Shown here: piece after piece, positions 51,262 through 61,170 of the stretch | Layout of the letters: each line of letters starts with the position of its first letter | How positions within the stretch are numbered: the stretch's first letter is position 1 | Assembly: GCA_964059195.1 (NCBI GenBank) | Contig: CAXKWD010000006.1 | Coordinates: 15,120,530-15,184,529 of the forward strand | Length of the DNA stretch: 64,000 bases | Source: Ectobius pallidus | Taxonomy: Eukaryota; Arthropoda; Insecta; Blattodea; Ectobiidae | Reading direction: 5' to 3' | Translations under genes and position numbers: made by a program | The notes under the pieces: model-generated | What the model was told of the DNA's origin: nothing | Seen by the model: the letters and a program-made list of their open reading frames with translations, nothing else | Database searches by the model: none

Positions 51262-52325
51262 TAATAATAATAATAATAATAATAATAATTTAATTGTCGT
51301 TAGGCCATTACAGCAATAGACAAAGTTCTAAAAATAGAATTAATATTAAACTACAGCTAAATTACTAAGTTCTAAGTTACAAATAACACATATTTTAAGC
51401 TAAATTACACTATTACAATTGAAGTATTCATCCAAGGTATAAAAAGGGTTACAAACTAACCAATTATGTAATCTTTTTCTAAATACAATGATATGAGTAT
51501 GTTGAGTAGATACAGATAGTTTATTAAACAGTTTATGTCCTATGATTTCATGACTATTCAGAGATTTGGATAATCGTTGGAACGGAATGTATATATGACT
51601 ACTGGATCTAGTATCGTGGGAGTGAATATTATTTCTATACTGCAACTCTGACTGTCTATTCTTTATGTAAATTAAAACAGTAAATATATATAGATTTATC
51701 ACTGTTAATATTTTGTGTTGTAGAAATAAAGGTTTGCAGTGTTCCCTGTGTGAGCTATTAGTGATAATTCTAATAGCTTTTTTCTGTAGTAACAGAATTC
51801 TATTTACATGACAGGAGTTTCCCCAGAGTATTATTCCATATGCAATAACACTATGAAAAAATGCAAAGTATGAAGATCTAATGTGATTATCTGGAACGTA
51901 GTATTTAAGGTGTCGTAACAAATAAATAACTCTTGAAAGTTTACCGCTAATATATGTTATATGCTGTTCCCATGTTAACTTATTGTCGACATAGATACCA
52001 AGAAATTTAACACTAGAAGGGTTATTTGAGGCCAGTGAGTTCATGTTACTAAGATTAAAATATAGATCTTGAGTTTTATCTTCATTAAGTAGGAAACCAT
52101 TTGCCCTGAACCAGTTGGTAGTTTCTATCATTGTATTGTCAGTGAGAGCTTTGAGAGTACTAAGGTCATTACTAACATTTATAAAAGTTGTGTCATCAGC
52201 ATATAACACAAAATGAGTATCGACAGCTGCTGGAAGGTCATTAATCATAATAAGAAATAAAAACGGTCCCAGGACAGAACCTTGGGGAACTCCTTTTTTA
52301 ACTGTAGCAACTTTAGATTTAATTT
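51262..52325 (-). mobile_element. 5'-truncated LINE (CR1/Jockey-like RT), mostly open
   Basis: The minus strand reads GVPQGSVLGPFLFLIMINDLP, FVLYADDTTFI (catalytic), TTNWFRANGFLLNEDKTQ, VKFLGIYVDNKLTWEQHI, LQKKAIRIITNS and IHSHDTRSSSHIYIPF, with ..VCNPFYTLDEYF at the end. An ATT-repeat tail (51262-51290 on plus) marks the 3' end. 5' truncation removed EN and the RT fingers. It is a close relative of 18500-20140, as shown by the shared CNPFYTLDE / NNPFYTMDE terminus. Confidence 0.9.
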
Positions 52326-52479
52326 AATTTAGTAATGCTAAGGAGATAGGGCTGGTCCCTGTATGTGTTTTAAATTATCGAGAAATCTTTTGTTATTTAT
52401 GATTTCTTCAAAAATAGAGTATTTAGGATTTTTTAAAATTTAAATTATTTTTTTTTATAATCCATGCTGTTCTTTAAAT

Positions 52480-52960
52480 ATTCTTCTCACTCAACCCATC
52501 ATGTCAACAATGATGAAATTTCCATCTTCCCAAGTATGAATGTTATATAAAAGTTTAAAAATTGAAGTGAATTTTTCTAATAATAACACAGTCAGTTTTG
52601 CAAGTAGCTGATGCCCACCACAAATGGTTGTAAATTGACTTTTTCCACTTGTAGAGTACAGAAGACTTTCCAAAATACTTATTAATAATTTTCATTGGGG
52701 ATTTTCAAGATGTCAAAGTCAAACTCTGTTGAATGTTTGAAAATTCTCTCTACATCATATCCCTTACCCGATACTACTATATGCCTGTCTGACAAAAACA
52801 GTTTGGTAATTTTTTACATAGCTCAGTCAACTGAGTTTCACATGCTACTTTTTAGATTTCTCCTCTCTGTAAAACCTACTCTTTCAATAAAGGGTAAGGA
52901 AGAAATTGGTACCGGTATTTTTTCCCCAATTCTGGTCACTAAGTTTTATATTGGCACATC
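52480..52960 (-). pseudogene. Uncharacterised transposon ORF relic
   Basis: Minus-strand traces such as YFGKSSVLYKWKKSIYNHLWWASATC, VIIRKIHFNF and CEHDG/LSEKN-like pieces resemble the LWWxASTC block of a widespread uncharacterised invertebrate transposon protein. Stops are frequent and boundaries approximate. Confidence 0.35.
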
Positions 52961-53649
52961 CTAATGAATAGTTCTAGTTATGCCTATGCCTGTACAGACA
53001 TATTTTTTTGCTCAGTTGTTGAGTGCAAACTATGGACAACAGCTCCTGTACACAAACTAAGAAATTTGGTGGGGCTAGAGGAAGCCAGACACATGTACTG
53101 ATTTGACTTTTCCTAATGCATAAAACTATTCTACACAACTTACCAACTTCAAAATCAACAAAAATATTTAAAAAATTCCCTTTAAGCAGGCCTCCAGGCT
53201 GAGGTAGATTTCGAACTGCTAAATCTCGCCTTATATGAGAGCTATTGAGAAACCAGTTATTGATTTGCAGAGTACTCATCAAGAGCTTTTCGACGATACC
53301 CCATAAGACGTGGTTTCAAAAATTTTGAATTTCCATCCCAACCAACCACCCCCACAACCCCGAATCGTTGGTGTAACTGTGAACTCAATAGGGAGTTCTC
53401 TAATTTATTCAAACAAAGTTTCCCTCTATACTTCATAGGGGTCGAGATATAAATTTTTCAAAATTTCAACCCCCTCCCCGACCCTTCCCTTGGGCCAATT
53501 ATGCTCATTAACGAACTTGTCCGAACTATTGGGCCTAGAAATAACATAATAAAATTTGGTTCAAATGTCTTCAAAATTACGGCCGCTGGCATGTAAAGAG
53601 GTATATATATATATATGTATGTATATGTGTGTATACATATATATATGTA

Positions 53650-53701
<52 letters not shown>

Positions 53702-54109
53702 AGCCTATATATAAATCTCTATGTATAAAAGTCAAAACCCACTGACTCACTCACTCACTGACTGATCACAGTTTCTCAAAAACTATACAGCCTAGGAACG
53801 TGAAACTTGGTAGGCCTACACATATTGCTCATAGGCTCTAGAGGCGCATATTCACCAAAAGGAATTCATACTGCATGTATACAATCCCCATGACAACATT
53901 ATTTTTTTTTAAATTATACAGGTGGCTTGGCATGACACTGTGATTTCATGTAGACCTAATAGATATAACATTATGAGAAAGGCTATCAATAGAATTCCTA
54001 TAAATGATTATCAACTATTTTTTGACATAAGTAAATTTAGAAGGTCCTGGGTTCTATTCTTAAGAGTTGAACTCTTTTCTTATAGTTAGCCTAGGACTGC
54101 ATTGCGAAA

Positions 54110-54265
54110 GATAGTAAGTAAAGTGTTCCCTATTACAGGCCACGGAGGCTCAGAGGGTTCTAAGAAGTTGATGCTCCTGGATTTTTAGACAATTGGGAGT
54201 TGAAGGTGGTAAGGTTGTCAGTCTTACGTACCGGCCACCTTTACCCCCAGGTAGTTCATACAAAA
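54110..54265 (-). mobile_element. SINE body, same family as 29530-29850
   Basis: The minus strand matches the plus-strand SINE body (CTGGGGGTAAAGGTGGCCGG, CTGACAACCTTACCACC, CCTCCGTGGCCTGTA). Head and tail are missing. Confidence 0.7.
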
Positions 54266-54329
54266 TCAGTAGATATAATTTCCTGATTAATTTCTATTTA
54301 CCATATTATCTCTCTATCTTTACCTGAGT

Positions 54330-54757
54330 TTTTACCCCTCCCTTTTGGGGTCATTTAAGCGACCCACGTTGCCCGGGCCTTACAAGGCCGCGACCTGTCG
54401 GGAGAGGGATTATCTATGGATCACATACATACTTTCTTGACCAGGCAAGGACATGGAGGGCCTCCCGGATGAGTGATCAGCCAAATGCCGGGGCCACCTC
54501 CGAGACAACACAAACATATAGGACGAGATAAATCATTTACACACTCACTCTGAACAAGGAGAGGATGGGATGATGATGATAATGGCTGCCAGATGATATC
54601 CGGAGACCACTAGGGCCTAAAGTTACCAGACATTTGTCTCACAGGTGAGGAAAAATCCCGGAAAAAACTCTACCTAGGTAACTTGTCCCGACCAGTATTC
54701 GAATCGGAGCCCGCTGCGTGAGATGAGCGAACGCATCCCCTACGGCCAGCTATTTAC
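54330..54757 (-). mobile_element. tRNA-derived SINE (minus strand)
   Basis: On the minus strand a tRNA-like head (GCTGGCCGTAGGGGATGCG, then GATTCGAATACTGGTCGGGA as B box) is followed by a 300-bp body with CCCGGGATTTTTCC-type and GGCCGCGACC-type blocks. It is a different family from 29530-29850. Confidence 0.55.
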
Positions 54758-55115
54758 TGTATCTTTGCCTAAATTGAAACTACGATTATTTTTTTAAGAC
54801 ATAATCAGAGTAAACTACGGGTGGAGTATGTGGAATATGAATACGTCCACCGTGTTGGCTGGACGGCTGATGATTTATAGAAGTACATCTAATCGACTTT
54901 AAATTGTGTACACTTAACCTATATATACATAAATCAAACAATGCGAAGCATTGATGGGTCAGCTAGTATATATATAAATATCACAATTTTTTTTTTTTAA
55001 AGGGTGGTGGTTTCGTACTTAGGGAGGCATGAAACGTAAAGATATGAAAGAATTTTCCGAAAGTCATGACATGGTATCGATTGCAATAGGTAGATTTTTC
55101 TTCGAAATCTACCTA

Positions 55116-56399
55116 AAAAGAATACCTTTAAATACACATAGGATTAATTTAACAATTTTCATTAAGAATCAATCACTACAGATTTAAAATTATTATATGT
55201 AATATTGGAAGTTTTGCCCACTTTTTCATGAAACATCTGAGCTTGTAAAGAACACCACAACCATAATGAATAGAGGAGAAAGTGTGATGACTGAGGTAGT
55301 TCACTGGTTCCGCCGCTAGGTAGCAGTTACTCTGCTTGAGATTCGCGGGAGCAAGATTACTACGGGCGGTATAGGAAAAATTGCAAACACTCTTAAACAA
55401 AATAATACATTAATCTATTTCAAAATGACTCACCTTGTCCAAATTGAATTGTTAGATACTTTTGACAATTTTCGGGCTGCTTTACACGTCTCGGAAGATC
55501 TCATCTCCATAAATAAACATGGCCGTGTGTAACAGTAATTTCTCAGATTGCAAGAAGCTTGACCATAACATTTCGTTCCACATCTTTCCAAAAATCGAAG
55601 ATGTTCACAAGCAATGAACAATTATATAATATAGGTATGAAACAGCTAAGGGATGATTTGATCTAATATTTTGTTGCCTAGAAAATAGGGTAGAGGGTAT
55701 GTTAGTATAATATGATGAGAATTTTTTAAAGAATGTACATTTGTATAGAAATAACAACGTATAATTAGGGTAGAAAACAGCTAAGGGATATTTTATAAAT
55801 TAATATTAATATTACATTGTATAGAATATTACTGAGTAGGCTATTAATTTGTATTAATATTGTATTAATAGTAATATTATTTATATTAATATTAATTTTC
55901 TCCTGGCTGTATGGGGTAAGTTATGTAGGTGAAACACGGTCAAAAGTGTAGATCTGTGTACAAATTATGTGAACAGAGATAATATAAACTAAGGGATGGT
56001 TTGTGAATTGCAGGGCATGGAAAATTTCATAAGCAGCACTACAAAAATAGGGCGCGTGATCTTTAAAATTGGCGTCTCAACATCCGATAAAGACGCACAT
56101 ACGCAAAAATTGGTTTGCAATGCATTCTACATATATCACACAATATTTCAAAGCATTTTCCCTGATTTTTTAATAAAAAATTAAATCCTCTTGCCTTAAC
56201 TACAGCCCGCTATTTGCTCAAACCCTCGACCATTCGCGGTTCGCTGTAACTGATGTACGTCTTATGTTGTTAAATTATATTATTAAAAAAAGGATCAAGA
56301 TATTAAACTAATAAGACATTTGCTATAATAATTATACATAAAAATTACTAACATAATTGAACAGAAAATATGATAAATAATCCAATAAATGCATAAATA
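55116..56399. other. AT-rich intergenic sequence with a THAP-like micro-ORF
   Basis: Repeats of AACAGCTAAGGGAT (55645 and 55788) and TTAATATTAATATT tracts are present. The THAP-like fragment is listed separately. Nothing else is supported. Confidence 0.4.
55519..55617 (+). pseudogene. THAP-type zinc-finger N-terminal fragment
   Basis: A 32-codon ORF begins MAVCNSNFSDCKKLDHNIS and continues FHIFPKIEDVHKQ. The C-x6-C start, with FHxFP about ten residues later, is the beginning of a THAP DNA-binding domain, as in P-element-type transposases. The second half (Trp, distal Cys/His) is missing, so it is a fragment or an exon of a decayed element. Confidence 0.5.
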
Positions 56400-58181
56400 A
56401 AAGTAGTGCAGATTTACTTACATTTCAGTGATATAGACACAAGTTCCTTCTGTAAAGAACAGGATTTTGAATGTTGTTCAGCCAGATTGAATTTTGACAA
56501 TGATACATTTGTAATACTAGCTATTTACAGGGCACCATCAGGTAATTTCAATTATTTTGTAAATCAGTTAGAAAGGGTTCTTAATTCACTGTATAGTACT
56601 AACGTAAATATTATACTGTGTGGGGACTTTAATGTAGATTTCTCAATTGATAGTGAGAAGAAGATCAGACTGATATCATTATTGGGTAGCTATAATCTAG
56701 ATTTCATAGTAAACTTTCCAACGAGAATTCAGAACGACTCCCAAACAACAATAGATAATATATTCATAGATATAGAAAAACATTTTAATTTTAAAGTACT
56801 TCCAATATTAAATGGATTATCAGATCATGATGCACAAATGTTAGTGCTGAACAATATTAAAGTAAATTCGAACAGTAAACATACTCATAGTAATATGACT
56901 AGAGTAATGAATGACGATTCAATTTTAAATTTCAAACAAGATCTTGCGAATGAAAACTGGGAATCTATGTTATCCTATGACAAAGTAGATAGTAAATTAA
57001 GTGAATTCCTAAACATAGTGTCACGACATTTTGAGGCAAATTTTCCAAAAAAGAAAACTGCTAATTTACCTAATTCAAGGAATAACACATGGTTAACTGC
57101 TGGTATTAAAATATCATGTGCAAACAAAAGAGAGCTCTACCTAAAATATAGAACCAGTAACAACCAAACTCATAAGGAATACTATAAAAAGTATTGCAAC
57201 ATACTGAAGAAAGTAATCAAAGAAGCAAAAAGTAGGCATTTTTCACAAGTAATTAATAAATCAAATAATAAAGTTAAGACTGTATGGAATATAATAAAAA
57301 AAGAAACGGGGAGAACAAAGGGAAACAATGATTGTACATCATTAATATACCAAAACATAAAAATAGATAATTTATCAGACATTACAAATGCTTTTAATAG
57401 TCACTTTATAAATATTGCAGAGAAATGTATTCCTATAAATAACATTAACATTAAGGCAGTAGACCTACTAACAAAATCTACAGTTTGGAACCATAGATTT
57501 CAACTGAACCTGACTTCCCACATAGAAATTGAAAATATAATCAAGTCTCTCAAAAGTAAAAGCTCGTCTGGATGGGATGAGATAAGTAATAAGTTATTAA
57601 AAAGCTGCTCATCGGAACTCAGTAAACCTCTTAGTCACATATGCAATTGTTCATTAGAAAATGGAATATTTCCAGAAAGACTGAAGCATGCTATTGTTAA
57701 GCCCCTCTTTAAAAAAGGTGACAAAAATCTACCATCAAATTACAGACCTATATCACTCTTAACCTCATTTTCAAAAGTTTTTGAAAAAGTCATGTACAAC
57801 CGCATAATACACTATCTTAATTTGAATGACATTCTTACTTCATCTCAGTTTGGATTTAGAAGTGGCATGTCCACTGAGAATGCTACATTTCAACTTCCCT
57901 AGTAGCACAGATCGTTGGGCCAATGTTGGGAAATGGTCGCCATGTTTCGTTGGTCAACGGTTAGGAATGTCCGTTGGGGTTCGGTTGGCAAAGTGCATTT
58001 TACCCAACCAATTGCCAACTGTAGCCAACCAATATCCAACAAAATCCCAACAGTTGGGAATGTTCGTTGGCGATCTGTTGGGCCATCATTGTAATGCCAA
58101 CAGAATGCCAACTGTTGCCATCCGAATTCCAACATAATTCCATCCATAAGCCAACCAAAATCCAACGATTTCCCTACATTC

Positions 58182-58637
58182 CTCCATTGGGTTCTGCTTT
58201 TTGCCTTGGTTTCATGTTTATTTTGTCACAATTAGGTAGTTGATAAAATATTTACCCCAGCAACTGCAATTTAAGAATGACTTATAAATCCATGCAAATC
58301 TTTCGCACTTCACCCCTTTTGATAATAGTCCAAGAAAACCAAGTATTTAGCTAACTAATAAATTCACTCATACAGATTCACAAAACACAGTATACAGTTC
58401 ATATGTTGCTCTTAATTCAACCGTATACTGTATTTTGTGAATGTATAAGAATGAATTTATTAGTTAGCTAAATGCCTAGTTTTCCTGGGCACCTATCAAA
58501 AGGGGCGAAGTGCGAAAGATTTGCATGGACTTGCTAATCATTCTTAAATTGCAGTTGCCGAGGAAAATATTTTATAAACTACCTAATTATGATAAAATAA
58601 ACATGAAACCAAGACAAGAAAGCAGAACCTAATGGAG
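58182..58637. repeat. Long palindrome (about 220-bp arms)
   Basis: The left arm from CTCCATTGGGTTCTGC to TACTGTGTTTTGTGAAT (complement sense) is mirrored by TGTATTTTGTGAATGT .. GCAGAACCTAATGGAG around a centre near 58410. It resembles a foldback MITE nested in the larger element. Confidence 0.75.
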
Positions 58638-58683
58638 AAATATAGGGAAATCATTGGATTTGGATGGCTTATTGATGGTTATA

Positions 58684-59167
58684 CAGTGCTTTCACTTTAC
58701 GACTTGCGGTTGGCAATCGCACGGGCCGCTCCACCGACACAGATTAACCGCATGCGAGGCCAGATCACGGTACTCCAGGCGAATCGATATATTTCCGTAA
58801 TTGTAATCACAATAAAATATGAAAATATAAAATAAAAATACAAACTTACCTTATCACAGGAGATGTTGGAAATGCCGTCCTTCTGCATCATTACATCTAC
58901 GTCACCTTTTGAGGAAATTGCTATTCACACGCAGTAGTTCTAATGTATAATTATGTTGTGGCATTTTTAAAACACTACAAGCAAAACTAAAAACTACTTT
59001 AACCATAAGAAAACACAAACACTGCTGTAATAATTATTCACGTGTGAACACAATCAGATCACATGCTAGACTTCAGCGGTGAGACGAGACATCACTCTGG
59101 AGCTTGATGCATGAGTCACGGAGTCGGCCCGCGCGATTGCTGGCCAAGTCGTACAGTGAAAGCACTG
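58684..59167. mobile_element. TA-flanked MITE with long TIRs
   Basis: CAGTGCTTTCACTTTACGAC at the left and GTCGTACAGTGAAAGCACTG at the right are inverted with one mismatch, and similarity continues through GCGATTGC and GGGCCG. TA flanks both ends (58682-58683, 59168-59169). 484 bp, non-coding; Tc1/mariner or pogo type. Confidence 0.8.
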
Positions 59168-59725
59168 TAATACTAATGGTCGAGAACTTCATCCCATGTT
59201 GCATCTTCTACATTCTTCTACATTGGCAGATGGTTGTCTTCATGACTGAAACCGCTATTTCTTTATCAAGTGGCTCCTCGTCTTCATGAGGCTATGTGCA
59301 CCTTGGTCCAGAATTCTATACCTCAGAAAAATGGTGATACATGGTATAACATAAGGAAAGAATCTTGGCTATAGGCTAAATAAAATTCAGAGAAATGAAT
59401 AATAAATAGTTTATTGTTATTGCTGCTTTACAAGTTATTATATTATGAACTACATTTTAACATGTATTAATTAATAAACTTCATTTTTATGCAATGTGAA
59501 AATAGTTGATTTATGTAAGTTGATCTTTCCACCTTATGCCCTCAATATAGTCTAGGAAATCCAAGAATGTTACCATTAACGTTTAAAATATTATATGGTG
59601 TTAATCTTTATATTCTCATATAAGTAACAATGTGCAATCTTTTAGCCTACTGTGATTACTTAATTTGTCTTGTGACCAGTTATAATAATAAATTAGTATT
59701 GCGCACAACGTGCATTGTGAGTAAA

Positions 59726-60223
59726 TCAGTCTTCACAGCAGAAAGCGGTTAGGGATTCGTTTCGCCTCTTGCAGTTTAGTGCATGGTACCTGTCGCATGC
59801 TTCACCACATTTAGTGCACGCGCATCCCGCTCCTGGGTCGTGATAATGTTTAGTGGCACACAACTTAAAATGGAAACCGTGGACTGAGAATCTTGTCGCC
59901 GCATGCCTCAGCTTATATCCCCCCTGCATCCATTCACGGTTCACAAATGCATCCGTGCTGTAGAATGCCTCCCATATAGTTGCCTTCTTTGATTTCAAGG
60001 CCTCCAGGGCATCTATGTACGCCTTCGTCACAGGCAGTAACATTTGAACATGCAGCTCCTCAATAAAGAATGGTTCTCTTGCCAGTTCATAAATAAGACG
60101 TGATGGTGTAAATTTCGACACACAGAGCACTCTCTTTAGGTATCCCACCTTCACTTTCTCCAAGATTTCCAATTGTTTAGCTCGTAGGTGAGGCCATACA
60201 TGTTCTATGCCATAGGTCGCCAC
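59726..60223 (-). mobile_element. LINE C-terminal fragment, related to 12040-20580
   Basis: The minus strand is open for 165 codons: ATYGIEHVWPHLRAKQLEILEKVKVGYLKRVLCVSK, TPSRLIYELAREPFFIEELHVQMLLP, VNREWMQGGYKLRHAATRF, then CACTKCGEACDRYHALNCKRR. The CxxC..H..C segment is a zinc-knuckle-like tail. It supplies the part of the family that is broken by an insertion at 18500-20140. Confidence 0.8.
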
Positions 60224-60514
60224 TGGTTTGACTTTCAGGTTAAAGAGTTTTACTGCCGTTCCAATAGATAGTTTGCCGGGATGGTTGATGTCTGTGACCA
60301 GTTATAGCATCACCATTATTAGGCTTATACGTTAGAAATATAATCAACTCTATCAAGTAACTTCCATTCTATTTGCCTGTATAATTTATAAAACATAGTT
60401 CATATCAGGATTAAAAGGCGTATTTACATTATGTTTGAAAAACAGTCTAATCTGATTAGCTTAACCTGTAAGAGCTTTATTTCTAAAATGCTGTTCCATC
60501 TATTCCTGTAGACC

Positions 60515-60758
60515 TATGCACTTAATAGATTAGCTTATTCATTATCAAATAATATTTAAAAGAATTCATTATAGGCTTAAAAAAGCTTTAACAATTTGTG
60601 TAAAATCTCTTTAAAAAATTCATAATAATTCTATCTTATGCACTTAATAGATTAGCTTATTCATTATCAAATAATATTTAAAAGAATTCATTATAGGCTT
60701 AAAAAAGCTTTAACAATTTGTGTAAAATCTCTTTAAAAAATTCATAATAATTCTATCT
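60515..60758. repeat. Tandem duplication of 122 bp
   Basis: The unit beginning TATGCACTTAATAGATTAGC occurs twice in direct succession (60515 and 60637) with virtually no differences. It is either a recent duplication or an assembly duplication. Confidence 0.85.
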
Positions 60759-60814
60759 ATTATATTCTTAATTTACATTCAATTACAATTTTGATTTGTA
60801 ACATAATCTGAGTG

Positions 60815-61170
60815 TGTTCAAAAACAGGGTGCTTAGGAAAATATTTGGGCCTATGGGAGAGATGAAAATGGGGACTGGAGGAAACTGCATAACGACGAGC
60901 TTCATAATCTGTACTCGCCACCAGATATAGTAAGGGAAATTAAATCACAGGGAATGAAATGGGCTAAACATGTTGTGCGTATGGGGGGAGGAAAGACATC
61001 TAAAAAATGCTGAGTGGGAGACCCAAAGGGAAATGACCACTTGGAAGACTTAGACGTAGGTGGAAGGAAAATATTAGGATAGATTTAAGGGAAGTAGGAT
61101 TTGTGGGGGATAGTAGGATGGAATTAGTACAGAATTGGGTTGAATGCCAGGTGCAAGGGTATTTTATTTT
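60815..61170 (+). mobile_element. LINE 3' fragment, same family as 2605-3062
   Basis: Sequence parallels 2630-2960 closely: AAAATATTTGGGCCT, AACTGCATAACGACGAGCTTCATAA, TATAGTAAGGGAAATTAAATC, AAATGACCACTTGGAAGACT, GATAGATTTAAGGGAAGTAGG. It encodes degenerate GRPKGK.PLGRLRRRW-type sequence with shifts. A GC-rich patch follows at 61195-61320. Confidence 0.75.

Larger units (their letters stand above)
53716..54966 (+). mobile_element. Non-autonomous Helitron in an AT microsatellite
   Basis: Starts TCTCTATGTATAAAAGTC after an A; ends GGGTCAGCTAG before a T, with a CAATGC-GAA-GCATTG hairpin about 8 bp before the end. No target duplication. TATATA repeats lie on both outer sides. Contains two SINE-derived segments and an internal block (AGGTGGCTTGGCATGA) like 41635-41660. 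Confidence 0.85.
53172..55115 (-). repeat. Dispersed 0.8-kb repeat, copy 2, split by a Helitron
   Basis: The reverse complement matches 42000-42820 in 53172-53630 (CTTGTCCGAACTATTGGGCC, ACCCCATAAGACGTGG) and again in 54985-55115 (GGTGGTTTCGTACTTAGG, AATAGGTAGATTTTTC). The two halves meet at an AT microsatellite into which a Helitron inserted. A runs flank the outer ends. Confidence 0.8.

Noticed and set aside
57826..58165. Overlapping ORFs on both strands across the GTTGG zone
   Set aside because: They are created by the subterminal motif cluster of the DNA element and join LINE codons to non-coding repeats.
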